Assembly (NCBI GenBank): GCA_002839445.1
Contig: PGYB01000024.1
Location: 1-64,000 of the forward strand
Reading direction: 5' to 3'
DNA length: 64,000 nucleotides
Origin: Candidatus Riflebacteria bacterium HGW-Riflebacteria-1
GTDB lineage: Bacteria; Muiribacteriota; Ozemobacteria; Ozemobacterales; Ozemobacteraceae
The notes under the pieces were generated by a model that was given only the letters and a program-made list of their open reading frames with translations, was not told the DNA's origin and did no database searches. Below are positions 1 through 8,425 of this stretch, one piece after another (the first letter of the stretch is position 1; the number at the start of each line of letters is the position of its first letter). The position numbers and the translations under genes are program-made.

Positions 1-1023
1 GACAGTTGCATAAAAACCCACGACCGGCAAATCATAATAACCCACCAAAGCGGGCTCCTTGACCGGTAAACATTTATTACCGCCCACCGTCAATGAAGCT
101 ATCTTTTTGTTAGCAGCATATTCTCTTACAAACAACTCAATGTCACCAATAATCCTGTATTTTTCGCTATTCATCATGAAATCGTAAACAACCGGGAAGT
201 AAGGAAGAAGCAAAAATTCAACTACGACACCGTCATTAAGCATTTCTGAAATAAGATAATCAAACTTCTTTACAATATCATTAGAGATTTCACTATATTT
301 ATCGAGAGGATGCATGCTCTCCACAATTTCATCGTTTGCCCTCTTTAGCACCACTTCAGGCTTGACAATTCGGTATTTTAGGTCATAAGAAATTGTGCCA
401 TCTGGCAATCTTGTCAGGCCCTTATTAGCAATTGTATTGGTGGGCAAAATTGCCTTAGCAATCAACCCTTTTCGGTAAAATTTTACAGACTCCTGAAAAT
501 AGGAGAAGGAAAACAATTGAAAATACTTGTTCAGTGAGGCCACAGGATCAAACCCATTTGTTTTAAGAAAACTGTTATATTCTTTTGCCAGGGTTTTCCA
601 TCGAATCTGGGAATTATTAATGTTAAAAAGCCATGGATCAATTCCTACTACAACTCTTTTCAATTTGACGCGATTTACGCGGTATAGCTGATAAATTGCT
701 ATTAAGTCTTCCAAAGAAGCTCCAGAAACACCATTGTTCAAAGCGGCCTCGTTATAAGTGTTTTTCCCAATCAGCATAACTCTGCTTGAGCCAAGAATAG
801 CAGTTTCAGGAGCGGGCTTCACTCCCATAATCATATACTTTTGTAGAGAACGTTCATCAATATTAAAAACGTTCGTTACATTTTGACCAGCTAGCAGATG
901 ATTGACAATTTTCGCTTCAATACCACTGACTAGGTTGCCGGGATCTACCACACAGTTAAAACCAACAACTAATGACAGAAGTGGAATGACATAACAAAGA
1001 CATTTTTTTATAAAAAGATTCAA
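1..1023 (-). CDS. SGNH-like accessory protein of the MBOAT locus (3' end outside window)
   Basis: An open frame of 341 codons runs off the window edge, so the C-terminus is missing. The best start is TTG at 1023, preceded by AGGTGAT about five bases upstream and lying only 9 bp after the MBOAT stop. No ATG fits the frame at that end. The N-terminus is a basic, hydrophobic segment (signal anchor or signal peptide) followed by a periplasmic-type chain with the motif ILGSSRV near residue 67. A GSSR block of this kind is seen in AlgJ/AlgX/DltD-like SGNH hydrolase-fold partners of MBOAT acyltransferases. By family knowledge such a partner receives the acyl group outside the membrane and passes it to a polysaccharide or other surface acceptor. 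The assignment rests on the motif and on position; the catalytic Asp-His pair is not in the visible part. Confidence 0.6.
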   Translation of the reverse strand, partial: MNLFIKKCLCYVIPLLSLVVGFNCVVDPGNLVSGIEAKIVNHLLAGQNVTNVFNIDERSLQKYMIMGVKPAPETAILGSSRVMLIGKNTYNEAALNNGVSGASLEDLIAIYQLYRVNRVKLKRVVVGIDPWLFNINNSQIRWKTLAKEYNSFLKTNGFDPVASLNKYFQLFSFSYFQESVKFYRKGLIAKAILPTNTIANKGLTRLPDGTISYDLKYRIVKPEVVLKRANDEIVESMHPLDKYSEISNDIVKKFDYLISEMLNDGVVVEFLLLPYFPVVYDFMMNSEKYRIIGDIELFVREYAANKKIASLTVGGNKCLPVKEPALVGYYDLPVVGFYATV

Positions 1024-1031
1024 AACATCAC

Positions 1032-2477
1032 CTAGAATTGAAAATAAATAAAAGTGTTCTCTCCAAAATTACCCCGCATGATAATCGTCAAAGCAATCCC
1101 ATAGGTAACCAATTTCCGAGTAACACTAGACTCAAATCTATTAACACACTCAATTGCGTAATTGTCTCGTCTGCCCAACCATTCTGCAGATAAAAAGATA
1201 AGCAATAGCACGAATAAGGAATCTTTTCTAAACTGAATATCAGGAATTGAAAAAAGTGATACAGAAAATATCTTGAGAACATAAGAGAATGCATGAGACA
1301 AACTTTGACATCTGAAAAAAATCCAGGCAAAAGTTGTCAGTCCAAATGTTATAGACATTGAAGCGAACTCTCTAAATGATGGGAGGAGTTTCCCCTCAGC
1401 AACTACATCTAAATTTTTGCGGTTTCTATCCAGCAGCATCAATGGCAAAAAATATAACGCATGCAATACGCCCCATGTGACAAAAGTCCAATTAGCTCCA
1501 TGCCAAAAACCACTCACCAGAAAAATTACAAACGTGTTTCTGATTTTTAACCAGTTGCCGCCTTTCCCGCCTCCAAGAGGAATATAGAGGTAGTCTTTAA
1601 ACCAGGTGGATAGAGAAATATGCCATCTCCGCCAGAATTCCGCAATGTCTCGAGAAAAATAAGGAAAAGCAAAATTTTTCATGAGATTGAACCCAAAAAG
1701 CCTGGCAAGGCCAACCGCGATATCAGAATAACCAGAAAAATCACCATAGATTTGAAATGAGAAAAAAATTGCCCCCAAGACAAGCGTGCTACCAGAATAT
1801 TCAGATGAGTTGTTAAAAATCATATTGGCATAGACAGCACAATTGTCCGCAATTACAATTTTCTTAAAAAAACCCCAAAGCATTTGCCTGCAGCCATTTA
1901 CTGAGCTGTCATAGTCAAAAATCCTTTTGCGGTAAAATTGCGGCAACAGATTTGCAGCACGTTCAATGGGTCCTGCTACAAGTTGAGGAAAGAAGCTTAC
2001 AAACGCAGAAAATGCTATAAAATCCGAAGTAGGTTCAAGTTTTCTTTTATAAACGTCTATGCTATAACTCATTGTTTGGAATGTGTAAAAACTGATTCCA
2101 ACAGGCAAAACAATACTTAGCGACGTAACGTTTATATCCCTGCCCCAAAAAGCAAACGCGGTAGCAAGATTCGCTAGAAAAAAATTATAGTATTTGAATA
2201 GACCCAGAATACCAAGATTAGCAAATATGCTTAGAGCAAGTAGTGCTTTCCTTTTTAAGGGAGAATCATACTGAGCTAGTTTCAATCCGACCCAAAAATC
2301 TACAAGACTGCTAATAAAAATTAATCCTAAAAAACGCCAATCCCACCAGCCATAAAAAACAGCGCTAGCACAAACAATCAAAGCATTTTGCAGCTTGAGA
2401 TGTTTGGGCGCAACAAACCAGTATAAAAAAAAGACTACTGGCAAAAAAACTGCGAAATCGAGAGAATTAAACAGCAC
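1032..2477 (-). CDS. MBOAT family membrane O-acyltransferase (AlgI/DltB-like)
   Basis: A 481-residue polytopic membrane protein that starts with a typical AlgI-like N-terminus (MLFNSLDFAVFLPVVF). The family signature FWRRWHISLSTWFKDYLYIP lies in the middle, and the motif SGFWHGANW with the conserved membrane-embedded histidine lies near residue 326. Family members move an acyl group, usually acetyl, across the inner membrane to exported polysaccharides or teichoic acids. The length matches AlgI-type proteins (about 460-520 residues). The next gene in the operon encodes a GSSR-motif protein, the usual extracytoplasmic partner, and the genes upstream are for sugar amidation. The job is therefore most likely O-acylation of a surface polysaccharide. 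The acceptor and acyl donor cannot be told from sequence. Confidence 0.93.
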   Translation of the reverse strand: MLFNSLDFAVFLPVVFFLYWFVAPKHLKLQNALIVCASAVFYGWWDWRFLGLIFISSLVDFWVGLKLAQYDSPLKRKALLALSIFANLGILGLFKYYNFFLANLATAFAFWGRDINVTSLSIVLPVGISFYTFQTMSYSIDVYKRKLEPTSDFIAFSAFVSFFPQLVAGPIERAANLLPQFYRKRIFDYDSSVNGCRQMLWGFFKKIVIADNCAVYANMIFNNSSEYSGSTLVLGAIFFSFQIYGDFSGYSDIAVGLARLFGFNLMKNFAFPYFSRDIAEFWRRWHISLSTWFKDYLYIPLGGGKGGNWLKIRNTFVIFLVSGFWHGANWTFVTWGVLHALYFLPLMLLDRNRKNLDVVAEGKLLPSFREFASMSITFGLTTFAWIFFRCQSLSHAFSYVLKIFSVSLFSIPDIQFRKDSLFVLLLIFLSAEWLGRRDNYAIECVNRFESSVTRKLVTYGIALTIIMRGNFGENTFIYFQF

Positions 2478-2649
2478 GACTGTTCCCTCTCAACATTGAA
2501 TATCCATTGAAACTTCTTTGATTGCTGATTTTGGGAAGCGTATTTGTTGAAACGAGTGTACCCCAAATACAGTTACAGGCACTTTTACAGAAAGAGGTCA
2601 TGCTCATCATATTTTCACATAAAAACAGCGGGATATACATTTCTAATAC

Positions 2650-3777
2650 TCACATTTTTTGCTGAAACCAGCGTTTGTAGAAATTCAGGCAAAAATCCCA
2701 GAGAATTTTTTCAGAGGGATAATGATCATGCGGCATTTCAGGCCTTTTGAGATAGTCCTGTAATTGCGCTTCGGTCCAGCCCATCTTTTTCAAAAAATAA
2801 CGCTTGTCGGCCTCCAGGTCTTCCACAGAAGGATACGGGATGCCTTTGAGCGACTCCACAGCCTGCTCTCTTGTCAGTTGCCCGCTTATTATGAGGGTTG
2901 ACAGATGTACCCGGCGCTTATCGACGCCAAATTTTTCTGGGAGAATAAAGCCCTGATAAAACCTGGTGAATATTGATTCGTAATGCTTGTATGGATAAGG
3001 CTTATAGCCAAAATCACGCTTGAGCGTTTCCATCGCCGAAAACTTGTTGAACTCCAGAAGATCCAAAAAAGAATGCCAGTGAATCCCCAGAGCAAACTCA
3101 TGCCAGATGTATCCTGCCGTGCTGATACAAGGGAAAGTAGACAGCTTTACTCCTGCAAATTTTCGACCAAGTGCCCGAATGTTTTTTGCGTCAAACTTGT
3201 TCCAGTTCCAGTTTGTCGGCATTGCCATGCCTTCAGTTGCCTTGTTACTTCCAGATAAAATGTATTTCATCCCATTTGCAGCGGCCTGATAGTAGTTGAC
3301 CGCCATCATCGCATTATCGTAAAGAAGCTCTATGTCAATTACGTCTGCATCAAAAAACGCCTGCATAAGACTGCGATACTCATTCCAGTTAATGACATGG
3401 GTATAAAGGTCCACGCCAAGACCTCGAATCAGATTTGCAATATTATTCTGCGCAAGTTCAGAATTCCAGCCATTATCCATATGAACTGCCAACGGCCTGA
3501 GACCAGCTTCAACAGCCCTTACAAGCACCCACGAGCTGTCAACTCCGCCAGAAACACCAATTATGCAGTCATATTTTTTTCCACGCCCAGACTTCTTTAT
3601 CTTAAAAACCAGTTCGTCTAGCTCCTGGCCTCTAGTTTCCGGCTTCTTGAATAAAATATGAGAAGACTTTTTTATGAAATCTGTACAGTAATTGCATACG
3701 CCATTCTCATCAAAAACTATTCCTTGTGCAGATGTATCCATAACACATCTGGTGCAGGTTTGCTCAGTTTGATTCAT
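2650..3777 (-). CDS. N-acetyl sugar amidotransferase (WbuX/WbpG/PseA family)
   Basis: About 375 residues from ATG 3777. An in-frame start at 3807 is possible but would lie deep inside the preceding gene, and the family begins close to the CxxC that follows the chosen Met. The protein opens with two zinc-type Cys pairs (CTRCVMD and CNYC) and then the PP-loop ATP pyrophosphatase motif GVSGGVDSS. Family members adenylylate a carbonyl of an N-acetyl sugar on a nucleotide and accept ammonia from a HisH/HisF-like pair to give an acetamidino or amide group, as in WbpG and PseA. Its start overlaps the end of the HisF-like gene by 14 bp, and HisH-like and HisF-like genes lie immediately upstream, as in known O-antigen amidation cassettes. 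The substrate sugar is unknown. Confidence 0.9.
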   Translation of the reverse strand: MNQTEQTCTRCVMDTSAQGIVFDENGVCNYCTDFIKKSSHILFKKPETRGQELDELVFKIKKSGRGKKYDCIIGVSGGVDSSWVLVRAVEAGLRPLAVHMDNGWNSELAQNNIANLIRGLGVDLYTHVINWNEYRSLMQAFFDADVIDIELLYDNAMMAVNYYQAAANGMKYILSGSNKATEGMAMPTNWNWNKFDAKNIRALGRKFAGVKLSTFPCISTAGYIWHEFALGIHWHSFLDLLEFNKFSAMETLKRDFGYKPYPYKHYESIFTRFYQGFILPEKFGVDKRRVHLSTLIISGQLTREQAVESLKGIPYPSVEDLEADKRYFLKKMGWTEAQLQDYLKRPEMPHDHYPSEKILWDFCLNFYKRWFQQKM

Positions 3778-4546
3778 TATCTTGCATGTCTCCCAGCAAA
3801 GTCTCAAGCTCGCTATATTTTGGGTAAGTAATCAGCACTGCCCGATGTGGCCCCTGAAAAACAAAAAAAGCCCCGGCAGCCACAGCACTGGCGCCAGCAA
3901 GGACCGCCTGCCTGATATCCTGCAGACTCGCAACTCCGCCTGCCGCAATCAATGGCACAGTGTGTTTACGAGAAACTTCTCTGATCAGGTCAAAATCCAT
4001 GCCACTCATTGTGCCATCTCGGTCTACCGAATTCAACAATATTTCTCCGGCACCAGCCTCTACAGAACGGGTAAGAAAATCTTCCAGCGTAATGCGAGCT
4101 GATTTGCCGGCACAGGATGCATAAAGATGTTTGCCACCAAACCAGCCCTTTTTAACATCCGCTGATACAACCACACTCTGGTTTCCGTAACTGCCTGTTA
4201 TTTCACTGATCAATCTGGTGTTCTCAAGCGCCGAAGTTTGCAGACAAACCTTTTCTACACCAAGCGAAAACAACTGTTTTGCCTGACTCAGGCTATGGAT
4301 CCCGCCACCGTAGCACAGCGGCATAAAGCATTCTCCGGCAAACTGCTCAATAAGCGCATAGTCTGGTTCACGCTTTTCCCGGGAAGCTCTTATATCAAGA
4401 ACCATCAATTCATCGACTTCTCGCTCATTGAAAATGCGGATAGCGTTAATCGGGTCACCGACGTATTTGGGCTCAGAAAATTTTCTGGTCTTTACCAGGC
4501 CACCATGTTCCAGAAGCAGACAGGGTATAACTCTATGCTTGAGCAA
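3764..4546 (-). CDS. HisF-like cyclase subunit of sugar amidation (WbuZ-type)
   Basis: A 260-residue (beta/alpha)8 barrel homologous to HisF, with phosphate-binding Gly motifs (YGGGI and AAGGVAS) and the ADVKKGW strand that carries the second catalytic Asp of HisF. The first catalytic Asp is missing: the HisF motif IPCLDV reads IPCLLL here. This substitution argues against a histidine-pathway cyclase. It fits the glycosyl-amidation branch (WbuZ), where the barrel would mainly pass ammonia from the HisH-like partner to the amidotransferase. It sits 1 bp after the HisH-like gene and overlaps the amidotransferase gene. Other his genes are absent nearby. Confidence 0.88.
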   Translation of the reverse strand: MLKHRVIPCLLLEHGGLVKTRKFSEPKYVGDPINAIRIFNEREVDELMVLDIRASREKREPDYALIEQFAGECFMPLCYGGGIHSLSQAKQLFSLGVEKVCLQTSALENTRLISEITGSYGNQSVVVSADVKKGWFGGKHLYASCAGKSARITLEDFLTRSVEAGAGEILLNSVDRDGTMSGMDFDLIREVSRKHTVPLIAAGGVASLQDIRQAVLAGASAVAAGAFFVFQGPHRAVLITYPKYSELETLLGDMQDNESN

Positions 4547-4547
4547 A

Positions 4548-5159
4548 TCAAATCTCCATAAAATTCTTAAGGAGTTTCATACCAAATCTGTGGCTCTTTT
4601 CGGGATGAAACTGTACACCGAAAATATTCTGATGTGCGAAAGCAGCGACGAAATCATATCCGTGTCTTGATCGCGCAATTGTGTCTGCTTCACTGCAAAC
4701 AACATGGTAAGAATGAACGAAATAAAATCGACACTCTTCTTCTACAGACAGAAGGGAATTGGGTCTGGTGACCGTAAGGCGGTTCCAGCCCATGTGTGGA
4801 ACTTTTACCGATAGCTTTTGCGACTCAGATATTGCGAAACGCTTCACTTCACCAAGCAACCAGCCAAGCCCAGGGAGGTTGCCTTCTTCACTTCTCTCTG
4901 TCATCAACTGCATGCCCAGACAGATACCAAGTATTGGCGTCTGCTGAACTATGACCTTCTCATACAGGGCTTCCTGCAGTCCGGTGGCCTTAAGAGCGGT
5001 CATACCAGCATCAAACGAGCCAACACCCGGCAGAATAATTTTATCGGCAGACAACAGCTCATCCGGGCAGCTTGCAATCTTGCACTGCCCGCCGATATGC
5101 CTGATCATATTGGCTACGGAATTCAGATTTCCCAGGCCATAATTAAGAATAGTGATCAT
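4548..5159 (-). CDS. HisH-like glutamine amidotransferase subunit (WbuY-type)
   Basis: A 203-residue class I glutaminase. The nucleophile elbow GICLGMQ holds the catalytic Cys, and QFHPEKSH near the C-terminus holds the His-Glu pair, so the triad is complete. The N-terminus NYGLGNLNSVANMI is typical of HisH. In histidine synthesis HisH feeds ammonia to HisF. Here the neighbours are a HisF homologue lacking its first catalytic Asp and an N-acetyl sugar amidotransferase, so the likely role is ammonia supply for amidating a surface sugar. It is the first gene of the three-gene cassette, and 159 bp separate it from hydF, so the promoter probably lies in 5160-5318. Confidence 0.9.
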   Translation of the reverse strand: MITILNYGLGNLNSVANMIRHIGGQCKIASCPDELLSADKIILPGVGSFDAGMTALKATGLQEALYEKVIVQQTPILGICLGMQLMTERSEEGNLPGLGWLLGEVKRFAISESQKLSVKVPHMGWNRLTVTRPNSLLSVEEECRFYFVHSYHVVCSEADTIARSRHGYDFVAAFAHQNIFGVQFHPEKSHRFGMKLLKNFMEI

Positions 5160-5318
5160 AAAATCTCAGTATTGATAACAGAATCCACCTCAACAGATTA
5201 GCAATCTGCCGGCTAATATACCATTAACCGCGCAAACAGCAGAGAGATAAATCAAATTTGCATTATCAACCATTGTGAACCGCTCACAGGCAAATCATTT
5301 GCGCACATTACAGCCAAT

Positions 5319-6536
5319 TTAGAGCACCTCTGCCGAAAATGGCTGCAAAACGCGAGGCAGGATGCCCTGTATGTGGGCGATGAGCACTCCGTAGTTGACG
5401 ATCGGGATTGTCTTGCCTTTGGCAGTTAGAATGCGATGTTGCATTTCTCTGCGATTCAGCATGCAGGCGCCGCAATGCACTACCAGTTTGTAATCTTCGA
5501 GATTGGAAGGATACGAGAAGCCAGCTGAGTGCTCAAATACCAGCTGTTTGCCGGTATATTGTCGCAGCCAGCGCGGAATCTTGACGGTGCCGATATCATC
5601 ACACTGGCGATGATGCGTGCAGCCTTCTGCAACAAGAATCTTGTCGCCGTCCTGCAGTGTATCTACTGTTCGTGCGCCTTTTACCAGTTCTGCCAGATCG
5701 CCCTTATGCCTGGCAAACAATATTGAAAACGAGGTCAGCATTATATCGTCCGGGGTTTCGGCCGAAACCTTCTCAAAAGCCTGAGAATCGGTAATAACAA
5801 GTTTCGGCTTTTTGCCAAGACTCGCCAGTGCTGCAGCGAATTCGATTTCTCTGGTCACAATGCCAATAGCACCACCATCAAGAATATCTCTAAGAACCTG
5901 CTGCTGTGGCAGAATCACACGCCCCTTTGGCGCGGCTGAATCAATTGGCGTTACCAGTATAACGAGATCTCCAGGGTTGATTAAGTCACGAACCAGAAAC
6001 GTTTTTCCTTCTTCTTCTGGCAACTTTTTGATCAGAGCCTGCTTGATCTCTGCAATTCCGGTGTTCTCAACAGCGGATACGGCGACAACATTGTGCCCTA
6101 ATTCCTTTTGGAGAACGGCGATGTTCAAATCCTTCTGATCCAGCTGGTCGATCTTGTTCAAGACAATAATCACCGGCAGTTTCTTGGCTTCGATGCGTTG
6201 CAGCAGATCTTTTTCGAAACTGTAATCAGAACAGGAGCCGTCGATAACAACAATGGCAACGTCAGTCTTGTTGAGCACCTCTATGGTCTTCTGTATGCGC
6301 AGCTCGCCGAGCCCGCCCACGTCATCGAGGCCCGCAGTATCAATTATCACGACCGGGCCAATCGGCAAGATTTCCATCGCCTTGTAAACCGGGTCTGTGG
6401 TTGTGCCGGGCACTTCTGATACCAGCGCAATCTGTTGCCCGGTAAGAGCATTGATCAGACTAGACTTGCCGGCATTTCTACGACCAAAAAGACTTATGTG
6501 AACCCTGTCCCCGCGCGGGGTCTGGTTTAAGCTCAT
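5319..6536 (-). CDS. hydF: [FeFe]-hydrogenase H-cluster maturation GTPase HydF
   Basis: A 405-residue protein with an N-terminal Era-like GTPase domain: P-loop GRRNAGKSS at about residue 18, switch DTAGLDD and NKID. A dimerisation region follows, then a C-terminal iron-sulfur domain with ligands C306, H308, C355 and C358 in the classical CxH-x46-CxxC pattern of HydF. HydF is the scaffold that carries the 2Fe precursor built by HydE and HydG and hands it to the hydrogenase. Its presence implies an [FeFe]-hydrogenase and an anaerobic, hydrogen-forming or hydrogen-using metabolism. No hydE, hydG or hydrogenase gene is in the window, so it stands alone. The start has a strong GAGGAG eight bases upstream. 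Confidence 0.97.
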   Translation of the reverse strand: MSLNQTPRGDRVHISLFGRRNAGKSSLINALTGQQIALVSEVPGTTTDPVYKAMEILPIGPVVIIDTAGLDDVGGLGELRIQKTIEVLNKTDVAIVVIDGSCSDYSFEKDLLQRIEAKKLPVIIVLNKIDQLDQKDLNIAVLQKELGHNVVAVSAVENTGIAEIKQALIKKLPEEEGKTFLVRDLINPGDLVILVTPIDSAAPKGRVILPQQQVLRDILDGGAIGIVTREIEFAAALASLGKKPKLVITDSQAFEKVSAETPDDIMLTSFSILFARHKGDLAELVKGARTVDTLQDGDKILVAEGCTHHRQCDDIGTVKIPRWLRQYTGKQLVFEHSAGFSYPSNLEDYKLVVHCGACMLNRREMQHRILTAKGKTIPIVNYGVLIAHIQGILPRVLQPFSAEVL

Positions 6537-6738
6537 AATAACTCCTCAACTATTAACGCTACGGCTTGAGAAAATACATTCTATAAAAATACTGTTGCAT
6601 GCAGAAACCTGCAATATTCTGCAAACCTGGGATTAACTCAGTCAACCCGAATCATGCATTTTGCACATAGAAGCAAAGAATAGTGCTGGTGCCAATTGTA
6701 TCAGAAAAATATTTCGCATTTCAATGCACAAGAGTATA

Positions 6739-6780
6739 ATTGCCTGCGACATGCAGGCAATAGAATTATGATACTATAAT
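6739..6780 (+). promoter_or_regulatory. 23-bp palindrome abutting a TATAAT box upstream of the zinc-ribbon gene
   Basis: ATTGCCTGC, five bases, GCAGGCAAT form a perfect 9-bp inverted repeat (6739-6761). A consensus TATAAT lies at 6775-6780, 67 bp before the ATG at 6847, so the palindrome overlaps the expected -35 area. It could be an operator for a dimeric repressor. The 310-bp gap 6537-6846 separates divergent genes and holds nothing else I can support. Confidence 0.35.
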
Positions 6781-6846
6781 TTTAACGCACACAAATTACA
6801 AGCCTGACAGGCATGCATTTTTTCAGTTTCGTGCTACAATTATCGC

Positions 6847-7182
6847 ATGGAACAATCAGATAAGACCGCCATAACAGAAGGTGAAAGCCCAGTTGTTGCT
6901 GCTATGGAAATCACCTGCAGAAATTGCAGTGAATCATTTTCGGTGCCCGAAGAAGCTTTTTCGCAGAAAGCATTCCCATGCCCAAAGTGTGCTTTTCTGA
7001 ACCAGGCAGAAAAACCGGGAACGTTTTCAAGGGCAAACATTCTGGCTAAACTCGGCCATATAGTTGGCAATGAAGCAGAAGCAGATGAACATGCTGCATA
7101 CAATGCGCGCATTAAAGGCGGCATAGCACTGGTTTTGGCAATCATACTGACACTGGTCTATATTTATTTCACCGGCCATTAG
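6847..7182 (+). CDS. small zinc-ribbon membrane protein
   Basis: A 111-residue protein I do not recognise by name. An N-terminal acidic segment is followed by a two-pair zinc ribbon (CRNCSESF at about residue 24 and CPKCAFLNQ at about 50), similar in style to MJ0042-type ribbons, then a polar linker and one C-terminal transmembrane helix (about residues 88-108). This suggests a tail-anchored protein with a cytoplasmic metal-binding head. A second zinc-ribbon plus membrane protein lies nearby at 8426. No function can be assigned. Confidence 0.75.
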   Translation: MEQSDKTAITEGESPVVAAMEITCRNCSESFSVPEEAFSQKAFPCPKCAFLNQAEKPGTFSRANILAKLGHIVGNEAEADEHAAYNARIKGGIALVLAIILTLVYIYFTGH

Positions 7183-7268
7183 CCCACAATACACCAGTCA
7201 TCTGTCACACTTGTGTGCTCAAGTCTTAAACTACATGCAAGAAGGACGCCTAATGCAAACTTTTGTGT

Positions 7269-7736
7269 TTATGACTCGCTAAAAATAACCAGCTTAACAG
7301 CAGCGTGTGACTCGATTTTGGCGAATTCGTCGAGCATGATTTCTTTGGACCAGTCTTTACCGCGATTACCAGACCCAGAGCCAATCAGCGGGAACGCTGC
7401 GCTGGCAAAAGTTTTTTCGTCAATAATTTTCATGGCCGACCTGACTGACTGCCGCACCGAGAATTCGGTCGCAAACCACAGCAGATTGATGCCGGCAACG
7501 TGAATGATCGCCTTAAAAGGAAGTTTTCCGGCAGTGGTCAGGCGCGCGCCACCAAGCTCAATCAGACCCATTCGCGAAAGTTCGCGAAACGGGTCGAGAC
7601 CAGCCTGGCGTTTGATAGCCCCTGAAACACCTTGCGGCAGCAGCAGCCACCATGGAAAAATGTTTCTGTTCCAGGCATTTACAATTACATCGACCTGCTG
7701 TGCCAGCAGGTCTCCTTCTACTATTTCCGGATTCAT
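7269..7736 (-). CDS. macro domain (ADP-ribose binding) protein
   Basis: A 155-residue stand-alone macro domain. The EGDLLAQQVDVIVNAWN block and a glycine-rich phosphate-binding loop (PLIGSGSGNRGKDWS) match the fold. Bacterial macro domains bind ADP-ribose and often remove it from proteins or process Appr-1''-p. The usual NAAN at the ribose site reads NAWN here, so catalytic ability is uncertain. The start lacks a clear ribosome site. The next gene on the same strand, about 170 bp upstream, is a deaminase-like protein, so the two may share nucleotide-salvage or repair roles (inference). Confidence 0.85.
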   Translation of the reverse strand: MNPEIVEGDLLAQQVDVIVNAWNRNIFPWWLLLPQGVSGAIKRQAGLDPFRELSRMGLIELGGARLTTAGKLPFKAIIHVAGINLLWFATEFSVRQSVRSAMKIIDEKTFASAAFPLIGSGSGNRGKDWSKEIMLDEFAKIESHAAVKLVIFSES

Positions 7737-7771
7737 TTTCTATCTCACTTTGTGTCTGGCAGAATTAGTGC

Positions 7772-7829
7772 TTTGTCACATACGAATTCAAAAATTCAGC
7801 CTGAGTTATACTGCTTATGCCGGGCTCTC
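7772..7829. repeat. dispersed intergenic repeat, copy 1 (partner at 28831-28888)
   Basis: The stretch begins TTGTCACAT and ends ATACTGCTTATGCCGGGC; a diverged partner with the same two ends at the same spacing lies at 28831-28888. Both copies are between genes. Nature unknown. Confidence 0.45.
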
Positions 7830-7906
7830 ATCAACGTTGAAGCGCTTTTAAAGATGGTTTTTCTTTTGCCAGTGATACAAATGACTATGCCATGGAAAGA
7901 GAACTT

Positions 7907-8314
7907 TCATGGCACCTTTTGCCGCCAGTCAAAGGGCAGCAATTCACGCAAAGAAACAATTTTATCAGCTGCAACCATAACCTCAGTCTTGAAATTTTCT
8001 TCGTGAAGCTGGCTGATAAACTCGCGACAGCGGCCGCAGGGTGGCAATACCGCGCCATCCCAGTTCACTGCGACCATGCGAATCACGCGATTTTCGCCGG
8101 CCGTTATCATTGCTGCCGCCGCAGCATGCTCGGCGCAAAAGCCCATAGAACAGGCAGTATCTACGCACACGCCAAGGAAAATATTGCCGGACTCGGTCAA
8201 CAAAGCGGCACTGACATCGCCTGCTTCTGCATCGCTAGACAGGCGACGGGGATTAAGAGTTGCCCTGGCCTTTTGATAAAGCTCGTCAAATGTTATCACA
8301 GCAGTATTCTCCAT
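7907..8314 (-). CDS. cytidine/blasticidin deaminase-like zinc hydrolase
   Basis: A protein of about 135 residues in the cytidine deaminase superfamily. Zinc motif 1 is the CAEH block (Cys ligand plus catalytic Glu), and motif 2 is PPCGRCRE (two Cys ligands). The length is that of homotetrameric cytidine deaminases. Such enzymes hydrolyse cytidine or deoxycytidine to uridine in pyrimidine salvage. The motif CAEHAAAAAM, rather than the usual CAER, resembles blasticidin-S deaminase-like members, so the substrate is open. ATG at 8314 is preferred over an in-frame TTG just before it; no strong ribosome site is visible. Confidence 0.82.
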   Translation of the reverse strand: MENTAVITFDELYQKARATLNPRRLSSDAEAGDVSAALLTESGNIFLGVCVDTACSMGFCAEHAAAAAMITAGENRVIRMVAVNWDGAVLPPCGRCREFISQLHEENFKTEVMVAADKIVSLRELLPFDWRQKVP

Positions 8315-8425
8315 CAATTCGGTTAAGTTAGAAACAGTGCCATATTTACAGCCGAAGATTATTGCATTTTCTTCAGGCGGGCCTTAAATTAAGTTTGGAA
8401 GTATTCTAGCAAAAACTGGCGCAAA

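Noticed and set aside
3764..5159. hisF/hisH of histidine biosynthesis
   Set aside because: The HisF homologue lacks its first catalytic Asp, no other his genes are nearby, and the next gene is an N-acetyl sugar amidotransferase.
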